Below, one piece after another: positions 9,059-15,741 of a DNA stretch of 27,627 bases. Each line of letters starts with the position of its first letter. Position 1 is the first letter of the stretch. The stretch comes from Natrinema soli (GTDB lineage: Archaea; Halobacteriota; Halobacteria; Halobacteriales; Natrialbaceae), in assembly GCF_028618695.1 (NCBI RefSeq), contig NZ_JAQIVI010000521.1, positions 1 through 27,627 of the forward strand. The letters are read 5' to 3'. Under the pieces are notes generated by a model that was not told the DNA's origin, made no database searches, and worked only from the letters and a program-made list of their open reading frames with translations. Both the position numbers and the translations under genes were made by a program.

Positions 9059-9738
9059 CGCCACCACCCCCTCGGCGCTGCGAGGAGAACACTATTGAAG
9101 AGAGCTCCCTCCCAGAGCGGGAGGGAGAGAAACTCGACGAAGAAAATCTGCACGAACGCGAGCGAGAGTGTAGTGATTAGTGTCGCTCGAAGGAGGGACT
9201 GTTCGTAGGTGTAGACGAAGAGGAATAGGAACAACAGGAACGCGTTGAGAAATCCGAAGAAGTACACTACGGTCAGCAAGCTGACGACCCAGAGTACCAT
9301 TTTGAGCTCGCGTTGGACCCGTACCGTCGTCTCATCGCTCCCCTCGGCACCTTCATCACCAGCATCGGATAACGCTTCATCGGTAATACTATCGAAAATC
9401 CCGCTTCCCGAACCCGAATAGCGGGACGAAAACGTCAACACAAGGTAAAGGATGATCATCAGGATAAGCGGAACGCCGATCATGAACGGGAACAGTCGTG
9501 CATCGGACGAATAGGACCTAGCCTGGATAAGTAACCCGACCGTGTACACCAGCAGTACGACGAAAAACGCCGCCCTCCAGTACTTCGAAGAAACCCATGT
9601 AACGTATTTCGCGACCATATTGATCGGCTTCGCGATGGCGGAGACAAGCGTGAAATATATCGAATCGATCACTGACTTTATTTGGAAAAGTACGCTCCAA
9701 ACCATCGTCGAATAGTCGCTATAATCAACCATTGCCAT
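9055..9738 (-). CDS. tctB: Tripartite tricarboxylate transporter, small permease subunit TctB
   Basis: 227 residues from the ATG at 9738, preceded by a GGAGGA ribosome-binding sequence about 10 nt upstream; the longer ORF start at 9876 adds residues without family character. Four membrane segments are predicted: a pair around FFVVLLVYTVGLLIQA and FMIGVPLILMIILYLVLTF, and a pair around VLWVVSLLTVVYFFGFLNAF and TLITTLSLAFVQIFF. Between the pairs is a highly acidic soluble linker (ITDEALSDAGDEGAEGSDE), typical of halophilic surface exposure. Bacterial TctB is usually ~150 residues, so this copy is enlarged by its amphipathic N-terminus and the linker. Its upstream region is cut off from the rest of the locus by the IS1595-type element. 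Confidence 0.85.
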   Translation of the reverse strand: MAMVDYSDYSTMVWSVLFQIKSVIDSIYFTLVSAIAKPINMVAKYVTWVSSKYWRAAFFVVLLVYTVGLLIQARSYSSDARLFPFMIGVPLILMIILYLVLTFSSRYSGSGSGIFDSITDEALSDAGDEGAEGSDETTVRVQRELKMVLWVVSLLTVVYFFGFLNAFLLFLFLFVYTYEQSLLRATLITTLSLAFVQIFFVEFLSLPLWEGALFNSVLLAAPRGWWR

Positions 9739-9990
9739 ATGCCACCATCCTCCTCGACCGATATAAGACTTGCCAAAGTAATAATTATTTAGCATAGTTT
9801 GTGCGAAAATCCGACCTCTCCAAGAGCAGAATTCACAGTTACTTCCCGATATCCGAAGCCAAAGAATGCAGACCAATGACGATTAGACTCTTGATCATCA
9901 ATACCACTATTGAGATCAGTAAACAAAGACGCTCTTCTGTAGGAGATTGTTGATACTGCTCAGCTGTTGCTGTAGAATCGAAGAGAGCAA

Positions 9991-10012
9991 GGACACCGCG
10001 TCAGCGGTGTCC
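9991..10012 (+). other. Perfect hairpin just before the IS1595 transposase start
   Basis: GGACACCGC-GTCA-GCGGTGTCC is a 9-bp perfect stem with a 4-nt loop, ending 7 nt before the ATG at 10020. In a transcript running in from outside it would fold over the region just upstream of the start codon. Such structures in IS elements often limit transposase translation from read-through transcripts; that role is inferred. A second perfect stem, TTTCACAGC-TAC-GCTGTGAAA at 10885-10905, overlaps the stop codon at the other end. Confidence 0.5.
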
Positions 10013-10019
10013 GTTAGGC

Positions 10020-10903
10020 ATGATTCCGCTAGATGTGTTTGGATCGGAATCGGTCGCAGCGAACCTGCTCTAACAGATTCGCTGGCGTAACGGTGTTACT
10101 TGCCCTCGCTGCCGTTCTGACCTGTCGGTCAACAACGGCAGCTATGGGCACTTTCAGCGCTATCTCTGTAAGAATTGCGACCGCACGTTCAACGACAAGA
10201 CTGGCACGATCTTTGCCCATTCAAAAGTTGCATTCAGAAAGTGGCTGTTCTCGGTTTACGCGTTTCTCCGGTTTAACACGAGTCTTCGCCAACTTCAGCT
10301 AGATATCGACGTCCAGTACAAAACGATCTACCAGCGCGTCGAGCGCTTCACGAAGGCGCTCGACGCGCCTTCGCTCGATCTCGTCGGTCCCGTCAAAATC
10401 GACGAAGTCTATGTTTCTGCAGGGCTGAAAGGCCGCGAGCGCGACAAGAGTCGCGCTCGCGTGGCCTGTCCACACGTGGGCGAGGATCGTACGACCGGGA
10501 CAAACCGCCGGTGTTCACGATCGTCGATCGTGGCACCGGCGACCGATACGTGATCTCCGCGAAATCAGCCGACGAATCGATGATTCGGCTCCTACTCGCG
10601 AACCGCGAGAAGGTGCCACTGACCGTCTACACTGACGGATTTCGTGCCTACGATCCACTCAGCGAGGACGACGCATTCGACCGCGAATACGTCGTCCACA
10701 GCGACGGCGAATACGCTGACGAAAACGTACACGTCAACACCTGCAAGAGCCACGGATCGTTGCTGCGACCGTGGCTCTCGCCTCATCGAGGCATCTCAAA
10801 AGATAAACTCACACAGTATCTCCGAGCGTTCCAACTTCGACGAAAGTTACTGCGGAAACTAGGGAGAGAAGCGCTCAAACATGCTTTCACAGCTACGCTG
10901 TGA
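10020..10903 (+). pseudogene. IS1595 (ISXO2-like DDE) transposase with a nonsense codon and a frameshift
   Basis: The frame opens MIPLDVFGSESVAANLL, hits TAA at 10071-10073, and continues in the same frame as the zinc-ribbon N-terminus (CPRCRSDL ... CKNCDRTF) and helix-turn-helix (FNTSLRQLQLDIDVQYKTI). It reaches VKIDEVYV, the first catalytic Asp of the ISXO2 domain. Near 10446-10450 one base appears lost. The next frame resumes as SRSRGLSTRGRGSYDRDKPP, VYTDGFRAYDPL and NVHVNTCKSHGSLLRPWLSP, holding the remaining catalytic residues, and stops at 10901-10903. Apart from these two lesions the protein looks full length (~294 residues). The lesions make it inactive unless suppressed. Confidence 0.85.
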
Positions 10904-10929
10904 AATCAACAAAGTGCTACACAAGAGCG

Positions 10930-11372
10930 AACAAAGAATTTGGTTTTCCAGATAGGTAATGACCGAAACTCAGATTTTAAAACATTGTATTTAGTTAATA
11001 TGGTTTATAACTCTTCTGCGTCGAATGAACCAATCTTTTCTAAGGACCTAGCCAGTGATGGTTGCGTGAACTGCTTAACTCTATCATCGGTTGATTCGAT
11101 TCGGATAATCCAACAGTGGAATGAGGGTGTTGTAGAACAACTGTCCCACCTAAGAGCAGGTTGACTAGCTCAGGCTGCCCTGCTAGACAATTCTTCGGTG
11201 GAGTCGCTCTTCAATAAAGATCGATGAAGTGTATCCAATATCTCGATAGAAAGATCGAAGTTGGAGCACAAACAATCACCACAGCAATTCTACAGTATTC
11301 GCACCATTAGACTGGAGAAAGTAGACCCCAGTGTTAATAACTGTTATGTGGAGGGATACCAAATAATGTAGT
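10930..11372. other. AT-rich intergenic stretch with no recognisable gene
   Basis: After the IS target duplication there is a low-GC stretch to the alcohol dehydrogenase. A 54-74-codon frame ending at 11164 (inner ATG at 11000, preceded by TTTTAAAA) has no family resemblance and ordinary composition; it could be a relic of a regulator or chance. The dehydrogenase promoter probably lies at 11330-11370: GTTAATAAC ~36 nt before the ATG and GGAGGG about 18 nt before it. Confidence 0.4.
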
Positions 11373-12497
11373 ATGGAATCGACTGCTGCTGTGCTCGAAT
11401 CACCGACTGATGGCAATAATTTGTCAAAGGCCACACCTGCGGCCTTCAAGACGATCGAGATTGCTGATCCAACTGGCGAGGAGGTGCTTGTCGAAATCAC
11501 GGCAGCAAGTCTCTGTCACACCGATGTTGGAATTACTCGCGGCCAGCTTGAGGAATTATTCCCATTAGTAATGGGACATGAGGGCGCTGGCCGCGTGGCG
11601 GCCGTAGGCGAGGACGTCGAATCAGTTGACCCCGGCGATCAGGTGGTCCTCGGGCGGATCACCTGCGGCCGCTGTGAGTTCTGTCGCGAGGGGAACGGCC
11701 AACTCTGTTCCAAACGAACCGAGGCTCGTCGCAGCGGAACGCTCAGAACAGGCAACATCCGTTTCAGTAGGAACGGTGATCCGGTTCACCACTGTCACGG
11801 CGTGTCCTCGTTCAGCGAGTACACGCTCGTTACAGAAGAGGTCGCGATAGAGGTTGATGACAATCTCCCAGCGGAACAGGCGACGTTGCTGGGCTGTGGC
11901 GTCTTTACCGGGGCGGGTGCGGTCATGAACACCGCCGACATTGAAGCTGGATCGTCGGTCGTGGTGTTCGGTGCCGGCGGCGTCGGCCTCTCCGCAGTGC
12001 AAGGCGCCCGACTCCGCAGTGCAAGGGAGGTCATCGCTGTAGACATCGTTCAGGAGAAGCTCAAGATCGCCTCAGAGGTCGGCGCCACCCACACGATCAA
12101 CTCCTCCGAGGAGGACGTGGTGGATCGCGTCCGCGAGTTTACCGACGGCGGCGTGGATTACGCGTTCGAGGTCGTCGGGAATCCACACGTTACCGAACAG
12201 GCGATCGAGTGTCTCACTCCGACCGGCCAGGCAGTTCTGGTGGGCGTTCCACCGTTGGGGAAGAGGGATATCTCGCTCGATCTCTACGATATGGTAGTTT
12301 CTGAGAAGGGCGTCGTCGGCTCATTCAACGGCTCGTACAGCCTGCCGCTGGCCATCCCAAAGCTCGCGGATCTGGCCGTGAAGGAAGATCTCCAACTGGA
12401 GCCGCTAATCACCGACCGAAAACCCCTCACGCAACTCAATGAGGCGATGCATAAATTAGAGACAGGGGCCGGAGTTCGCCAAATCATAGAACCCTAG
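11373..12497 (+). CDS. Zinc-dependent alcohol dehydrogenase (class III / aryl-alcohol type MDR)
   Basis: 374 residues, full length for the medium-chain dehydrogenase/reductase family. Catalytic zinc ligands are C48 (ASLCHTD), H69 with E70 (MGHEGAG) and C175 (LLGCGVFTG). The structural zinc site is C98, C101, C104 and C112 (CGRCEFCREGNGQLC). The nucleotide-binding fold follows with GAGGVG at ~200-205 and an acidic residue after IAVD, pointing to NAD over NADP. Members oxidise primary or aryl alcohols to aldehydes. Its partner could be the aldehyde dehydrogenase now broken at 18159. It is transcribed convergently with the aldolase cluster and divergently from tctBA across the IS1595 element. 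The alcohol substrate is not readable. Confidence 0.9.
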   Translation: MESTAAVLESPTDGNNLSKATPAAFKTIEIADPTGEEVLVEITAASLCHTDVGITRGQLEELFPLVMGHEGAGRVAAVGEDVESVDPGDQVVLGRITCGRCEFCREGNGQLCSKRTEARRSGTLRTGNIRFSRNGDPVHHCHGVSSFSEYTLVTEEVAIEVDDNLPAEQATLLGCGVFTGAGAVMNTADIEAGSSVVVFGAGGVGLSAVQGARLRSAREVIAVDIVQEKLKIASEVGATHTINSSEEDVVDRVREFTDGGVDYAFEVVGNPHVTEQAIECLTPTGQAVLVGVPPLGKRDISLDLYDMVVSEKGVVGSFNGSYSLPLAIPKLADLAVKEDLQLEPLITDRKPLTQLNEAMHKLETGAGVRQIIEP

Positions 12498-12561
12498 CGA
12501 TCCCTCGAGAGTATTGTTTCGGATCGGAAAACGAGAACCGTTGACTGGGCGACCCTCGCGA

Positions 12562-12663
12562 CTAGTAGAGTTCCCGATCATGGATCGGTTCTAGATCGGC
12601 GAGGATGACCTCGTTCTCCAGCAATGTTCCGCAGCCCGGACAGTAGTATTTTCGGAACCCCAT
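12562..12663 (-). CDS. 33-residue zinc-knuckle protein resembling the tail of acetone carboxylase gamma subunit
   Basis: ATG at 12663 gives a 33-residue protein with one CPGCG knuckle (residues 8-12, KYYCPGCGTLLENEV) followed by an acidic tail ending PIHDRELY. The CPGCGTLLE-type sequence resembles the C-terminal zinc-binding end of acetone/acetophenone carboxylase gamma subunits, which are normally 70-170 residues. A stop codon lies in frame shortly upstream, so it is free-standing as seen. It starts 52 nt after the aldolase stop on the same strand and may be the last gene of that operon. It is either a true micro-subunit of a carboxylating or decarboxylating enzyme or the tail of a truncated gene. 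Confidence 0.5.
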   Translation of the reverse strand: MGFRKYYCPGCGTLLENEVILADLEPIHDRELY

Positions 12664-12715
12664 CGTAATTATTGGTGACTATTTTTAGTTGAGTTCGCCT
12701 CAGGTGTCGGATAAG

Positions 12716-13435
12716 TCACATCGAAGGATCGTTCGGTAATCGATCACAGAGATACGACCACATTCGGTCGATCGAGATATCGGCCAAGATCACGTCGTCG
12801 ACGGTCGCCTCGAGAGTGTCTTGCGGCCCATCGAAATACGACGGCGTTCCGAGTTGCTCGGCCTGTATCTGATATCGAGCGTTCATTACCAAGTACACAG
12901 TTCCGAGAACCGCTTCTTTGAGGGATTCGCCGACGACGTTTGCTCCGTGATTCTCGAGCAATTGTGCCCGTTTATCACCGAGCGCCGCAGCCATTCGATC
13001 GCCTTCAGCCTCAGTGACGATGAGCGGGCCCATTTCCGTATCGTAATCAGAGAAGGACGGGACGCCTTCGTGGAAGAGCGCAGCGAGATGAAAGACAGGT
13101 TTGATCTCCGTATCGGTTGCAACGAACGGCATCATATCCGGTGCGTGATGGTGAACGACTGCATCGACATCGTCTCGGTTGCGGTAGATCGCTCGGTGAA
13201 TCACCGTCTCGAGGTATGGTTGTTTGTCCTTGTTCTCGACGATAGTTCCGTCATACGTCATCGTCATGATGTCGTCTCGCGTAACGAGTTTCGGGCTCAG
13301 CGATCGCGAGATAAGCAACTTGTCGCCGTCAGGGTGTCGAACGCTTACGTGACCGAAACCCTCGATGATACCTTCGTTGGCGAGAACGCGATTGGCCGTT
13401 ACGAGCTGGTCTTTCAATTGGGTAGTATTCTGCAC
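12716..13435 (-). CDS. Class II aldolase/adducin family protein (aldolase or hydroxy-aromatic decarboxylase type)
   Basis: 239 residues, full-length single-domain class II aldolase/adducin. The metal and catalytic set matches the L-fuculose-phosphate aldolase pattern: E76 (YLETVIH), H95 and H97 in VVHHHAPD, and H163 in LLENHGANVVG, with the same E+19/E+21 spacing. The N-terminal GFGHVSVRHP replaces the usual phosphate-loop GNxS, arguing against a sugar-phosphate substrate. Members of this family include 3,4-dihydroxyphthalate decarboxylase and methylthioribulose-phosphate dehydratase. Given the neighbours (Rieske ferredoxin, amidohydrolase decarboxylase, TctC), decarboxylation or retro-aldol cleavage of a hydroxylated acid is the likeliest role. 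It is on the same strand as the Rieske gene, 267 bp downstream. Confidence 0.82.
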   Translation of the reverse strand: MQNTTQLKDQLVTANRVLANEGIIEGFGHVSVRHPDGDKLLISRSLSPKLVTRDDIMTMTYDGTIVENKDKQPYLETVIHRAIYRNRDDVDAVVHHHAPDMMPFVATDTEIKPVFHLAALFHEGVPSFSDYDTEMGPLIVTEAEGDRMAAALGDKRAQLLENHGANVVGESLKEAVLGTVYLVMNARYQIQAEQLGTPSYFDGPQDTLEATVDDVILADISIDRMWSYLCDRLPNDPSM

Positions 13436-13702
13436 GATACTCTATTGATAGCCATCACCTATCAAGATTTGGATGAGCGAATACTGTAATGGACCTATCG
13501 ACCGTATAGTCTGCCAATCGACCTGCCGAGTTATTCGCGACAAACCGTAAACAGAGGATCGCAGAGAAGACTATTGTGAGAGCTGTCCAACGGACCATGT
13601 GTCGAGAAGTCTATCAGTAGGCGAGCCGACGGTGCTAACTGGTGTCGGCGAGAATGAGTGGCACGCGATCGGTGGCTGAAGATTCCGAGAGATCGAAACC
13701 GG

Positions 13703-14056
13703 TTACACTTCGACCTTGATGTCGTCTCCGTCGACGGTAACGTCGAAGGTACGCATCTTCTTCCCGGTCGCCGGGTTCTCGCCGGTTTCGAGATCGAATT
13801 TCCAGTCATGGCCGGGACATGTCATCCAGCATTCCTCCTGGTTTATCACCCCCGGACCGTCGGTGATACAGTGTTCCTCGTTGATCCGTTCTTGAGTGGC
13901 CGTATGGAGTCGCTGTGCTCGATGAACGCAGACGTTCTGGATTCCGTAGAATTCGCCGTCAATGTTCACGATCGCGATCTCAATGCCGCCGACTTCCACA
14001 CCGAGGACGTCTCCTTCGAGGATTTCGTCGACGGATGCAACAGTGTGTTTCGTCAT
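13703..14056 (-). CDS. Rieske [2Fe-2S] ferredoxin with a long cluster-loop spacer
   Basis: 117 residues starting MTKHTVASVDEILEG at the ATG at 14054-14056, 32 nt after the amidohydrolase stop; the longer frame is antisense and intergenic read-through. Cluster ligands are C43-x-H45 (NVCVHRA) and C80-x-x-H83 (TCPGHDW). Between H45 and C80 there are 34 residues instead of the usual 15-17, including two extra cysteines (C63 and C76). The C-terminal strand KFDLETGENPATGKKM is standard. Rieske ferredoxins feed electrons to ring-hydroxylating oxygenases; no oxygenase alpha subunit is in the window. Likely co-transcribed with the amidohydrolase. A relic of a related protein lies at 22367-22468. Confidence 0.88.
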   Translation of the reverse strand: MTKHTVASVDEILEGDVLGVEVGGIEIAIVNIDGEFYGIQNVCVHRAQRLHTATQERINEEHCITDGPGVINQEECWMTCPGHDWKFDLETGENPATGKKMRTFDVTVDGDDIKVEV

Positions 14057-14088
14057 TGATAGCTGGTATTGGTGGTAGCTTGGTTGCG

Positions 14089-15234
14089 TTACAGCCGGTA
14101 GACTTCTTCGGCGTTCCCGCGGAACATGCTTTCCCTCAGATCGTCGCCGATGGCCGGATTGTCGAAGATCCAGGTCGGCGGATCGTTCGTACTGTGGGGC
14201 CAGTCCGTCGCAAACATCATCGTCTTTTCGGCCTGCTCGATCTCCAGCAACCACTCGTAATGGCGGGGATTGTCCGGGAGGCAGACTGGCTGCGTCGAGA
14301 AGTAAAAGTGATCGAACAGGTACTCGCTCGGCATTCGATCGAGGTACTTCTTGCCCTGATCGTACATCCGTTCGGCGAGTTGGATGTCTTCCGGCGTGTG
14401 CTGATAGAACTCGTCCAGTCGATACGCGACGAACGGAAGCCAATGATATCCGCCTTCCTGATAAACGACGTTAAGTTCGGGGTATTTATCGAATACTCCC
14501 GTCACGATCATGTTTACCGTGTTCATCATCGTGTGCATACAGGGAGCGAAACCGATCGCCTCGATCCACGTCCGAATCGAGCCGCCCATCGGCGTCGATG
14601 GATCGGGGTACGAGGCGACGTCCAGATGCATCGTCAACGGAAGGTCGAGATCGATCAGTTTCTCGAAGACTTGATCGTACTCCGGATCACCCAGCCGCCA
14701 GTATTTCCCAAACCACGCGTAGGCGCCGGCAACGTCTTTCTCGTCCCCAATTCGCTCTAGTTCTTCGACCGTCGCCTCGGGGTTCCAGAGCGGGATCATC
14801 ATCTGGCAACGAACGTTCTCGTGGACGTTCGTGACGTTGTCGAGAACGTAGTCGTTGTATGCCCGACAGACCTCCTCTTTCATTCGCGGATAGTTCACCT
14901 GAGGGAGACTGTTCATACCAGGAGTGACCAGCGGTACGTCAGTCCCCATCTGCTCCATCATCTCGAGAATGTCCTCCCCGTCTTTTGCGGCGCCGTTCGA
15001 GTCAACACCGACGCCGCCACCCTCATTCCCCCAAGTGGGAAGCCAGTCGATCGCTTCGAACTGGTAGTGACCCAACGGACGATCTAGTTTGTCGACGATT
15101 CGATCGTCCATGTACGGGTAGAGATCTTCCAGCATCGAGAGGTCCAGATGCACGTCAGTATCGATAATGAACTCATCGTGGACCTCGTCGGGGATACCGG
15201 TGTTTTCGTTCGGTTGGAATTTACGAACCGACAT
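14089..15234 (-). CDS. Amidohydrolase family protein of the ACMSD / 5-carboxyvanillate decarboxylase type
   Basis: 381 residues from the ATG at 15234 (MSVRKFQPNE), chosen because a TATA-like TGTTATAAGA lies about 31 nt upstream; a longer frame adds 38 basic residues. Fold signatures of the amidohydrolase-2 (COG2159) decarboxylases are visible: DTDVHLDL near residue 26 (D-x-H in place of the common H-x-H), LPLTMHLDVASYP in the middle, VVYQEGGYHWLPFVAYR, and FATDWPHSTND containing the metal-binding Asp. Members are Zn/Mn decarboxylases or hydratases acting on aromatic or muconate-type acids. First gene of a minus-strand group (amidohydrolase, Rieske), divergent from tctC across a 500-bp region with three palindromes. 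Substrate is inferred only. Confidence 0.87.
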   Translation of the reverse strand: MSVRKFQPNENTGIPDEVHDEFIIDTDVHLDLSMLEDLYPYMDDRIVDKLDRPLGHYQFEAIDWLPTWGNEGGGVGVDSNGAAKDGEDILEMMEQMGTDVPLVTPGMNSLPQVNYPRMKEEVCRAYNDYVLDNVTNVHENVRCQMMIPLWNPEATVEELERIGDEKDVAGAYAWFGKYWRLGDPEYDQVFEKLIDLDLPLTMHLDVASYPDPSTPMGGSIRTWIEAIGFAPCMHTMMNTVNMIVTGVFDKYPELNVVYQEGGYHWLPFVAYRLDEFYQHTPEDIQLAERMYDQGKKYLDRMPSEYLFDHFYFSTQPVCLPDNPRHYEWLLEIEQAEKTMMFATDWPHSTNDPPTWIFDNPAIGDDLRESMFRGNAEEVYRL

Positions 15235-15260
15235 AGCAGTTGTGAATGTGGACCATGTGG

Positions 15261-15270
15261 TCTTATAACA
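15261..15270 (-). promoter_or_regulatory. TATA-like box for the amidohydrolase operon
   Basis: TGTTATAAGA on the minus strand is centred ~31 nt before the amidohydrolase ATG, the spacing expected for a haloarchaeal promoter with a leader of only a few nucleotides. Confidence 0.5.
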
Positions 15271-15327
15271 TTTGGTTCTTTTCCTGATAGTAGAATGCCT
15301 CACGATACAAACAGAGGCACGATCACC

Positions 15328-15344
15328 ATTTCGCATTACCGAAT
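15328..15344. promoter_or_regulatory. Operator-like palindrome copy 1 (one mismatch)
   Basis: ATTTCG-CATTA-CCGAAT is a 6-5-6 inverted repeat, one base off the ATTCGG-N5-CCGAAT consensus of copies 2 and 3. It lies 94 nt upstream of the amidohydrolase start, in the divergent intergenic region. Confidence 0.45.
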
Positions 15345-15435
15345 GCAAATGCTGGCCGATGTTCGAATACCGGGTTGCTCTGATAGTCCTAACTCAGAAT
15401 GATTAGAAAACAATCATATAGGATGTGAGCAGATG

Positions 15436-15452
15436 ATTCGGTATGGCCGAAT
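15436..15452. promoter_or_regulatory. Operator-like palindrome copy 2
   Basis: ATTCGG-TATGG-CCGAAT is a perfect 6-5-6 inverted repeat, mid-way between the two divergent promoters and followed by a very A/T-rich segment. Its centre is 108 nt from copy 1 and 152 nt from copy 3. Confidence 0.6.
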
Positions 15453-15587
15453 GGCAATTTATATTATATTATTACAAAAGTATTGGTGTAAAACACGCGC
15501 CACCTCCTTGTGAGATATTCCCTACCGGGAGGCAATTGGGCCAATTTAAACGGCCGGGTATAAAGAAACCCGTCTTTTGAGGGAGTC

Positions 15588-15604
15588 ATTCGGTAATTCC
15601 GAAT
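15588..15604. promoter_or_regulatory. Operator-like palindrome copy 3
   Basis: ATTCGG-TAATT-CCGAAT is a perfect 6-5-6 inverted repeat identical in its arms to copy 2, about 110-120 nt upstream of the likely tctC TATA box (TTTTTTATG around 15708-15715). I found no other copy of both arms at this spacing in the window. Confidence 0.6.
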
Positions 15605-15741
15605 AGTACTGTAGAGGATTTTCTGAACATTGGTGCTGATGCACACTAACACCCTATCATATAGTGATATTTTCAATATTTATTCTCAGTGCTTATCTTC
15701 ATGGAAAGGTTTTTTATGTTCCTCGCAATATGACCACCAGT

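Larger units (their letters stand above)
9930..10929 (+). mobile_element. IS1595-type insertion sequence with 8-bp target duplication; transposase dead
   Basis: A 1000-bp element defined by inverted ends: the left starts CGCTCTTCTGTAGGAG and runs on through TTGTTGAT; the reverse complement of the right end starts CGCTCTTGTGTAGCAC and also runs on through TTGTTGAT. It is flanked by the exact direct repeat AACAAAGA at 9922-9929 and 10930-10937, matching the 8-bp duplication usual for IS1595. It sits between the tctBA promoter and the alcohol dehydrogenase gene, so it pushed apart what may have been one divergent regulatory region. Ends are intact, so it could still be moved by a related transposase supplied from elsewhere. 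Confidence 0.88.

Noticed and set aside
12821..13489. 222-codon plus-strand frame opposite the class II aldolase
   Set aside because: The minus-strand product has a complete metal-site pattern; this frame has no family features.
14057..14443. N-terminal extension of the Rieske frame
   Set aside because: It runs antisense through the amidohydrolase end in another frame, and is Arg/Pro-rich; the ATG at 14056 gives a normal-length Rieske protein.
13915..14760. 281-codon plus-strand frame opposite the Rieske and amidohydrolase genes
   Set aside because: Crosses two well supported minus-strand genes and their gap; shadow ORF.
15464..15676. 70-codon minus-strand frame between the amidohydrolase and tctC
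   Set aside because: It overlies the palindrome-bearing intergenic region, is basic and Tyr/Ile-rich, and has no plausible start context.
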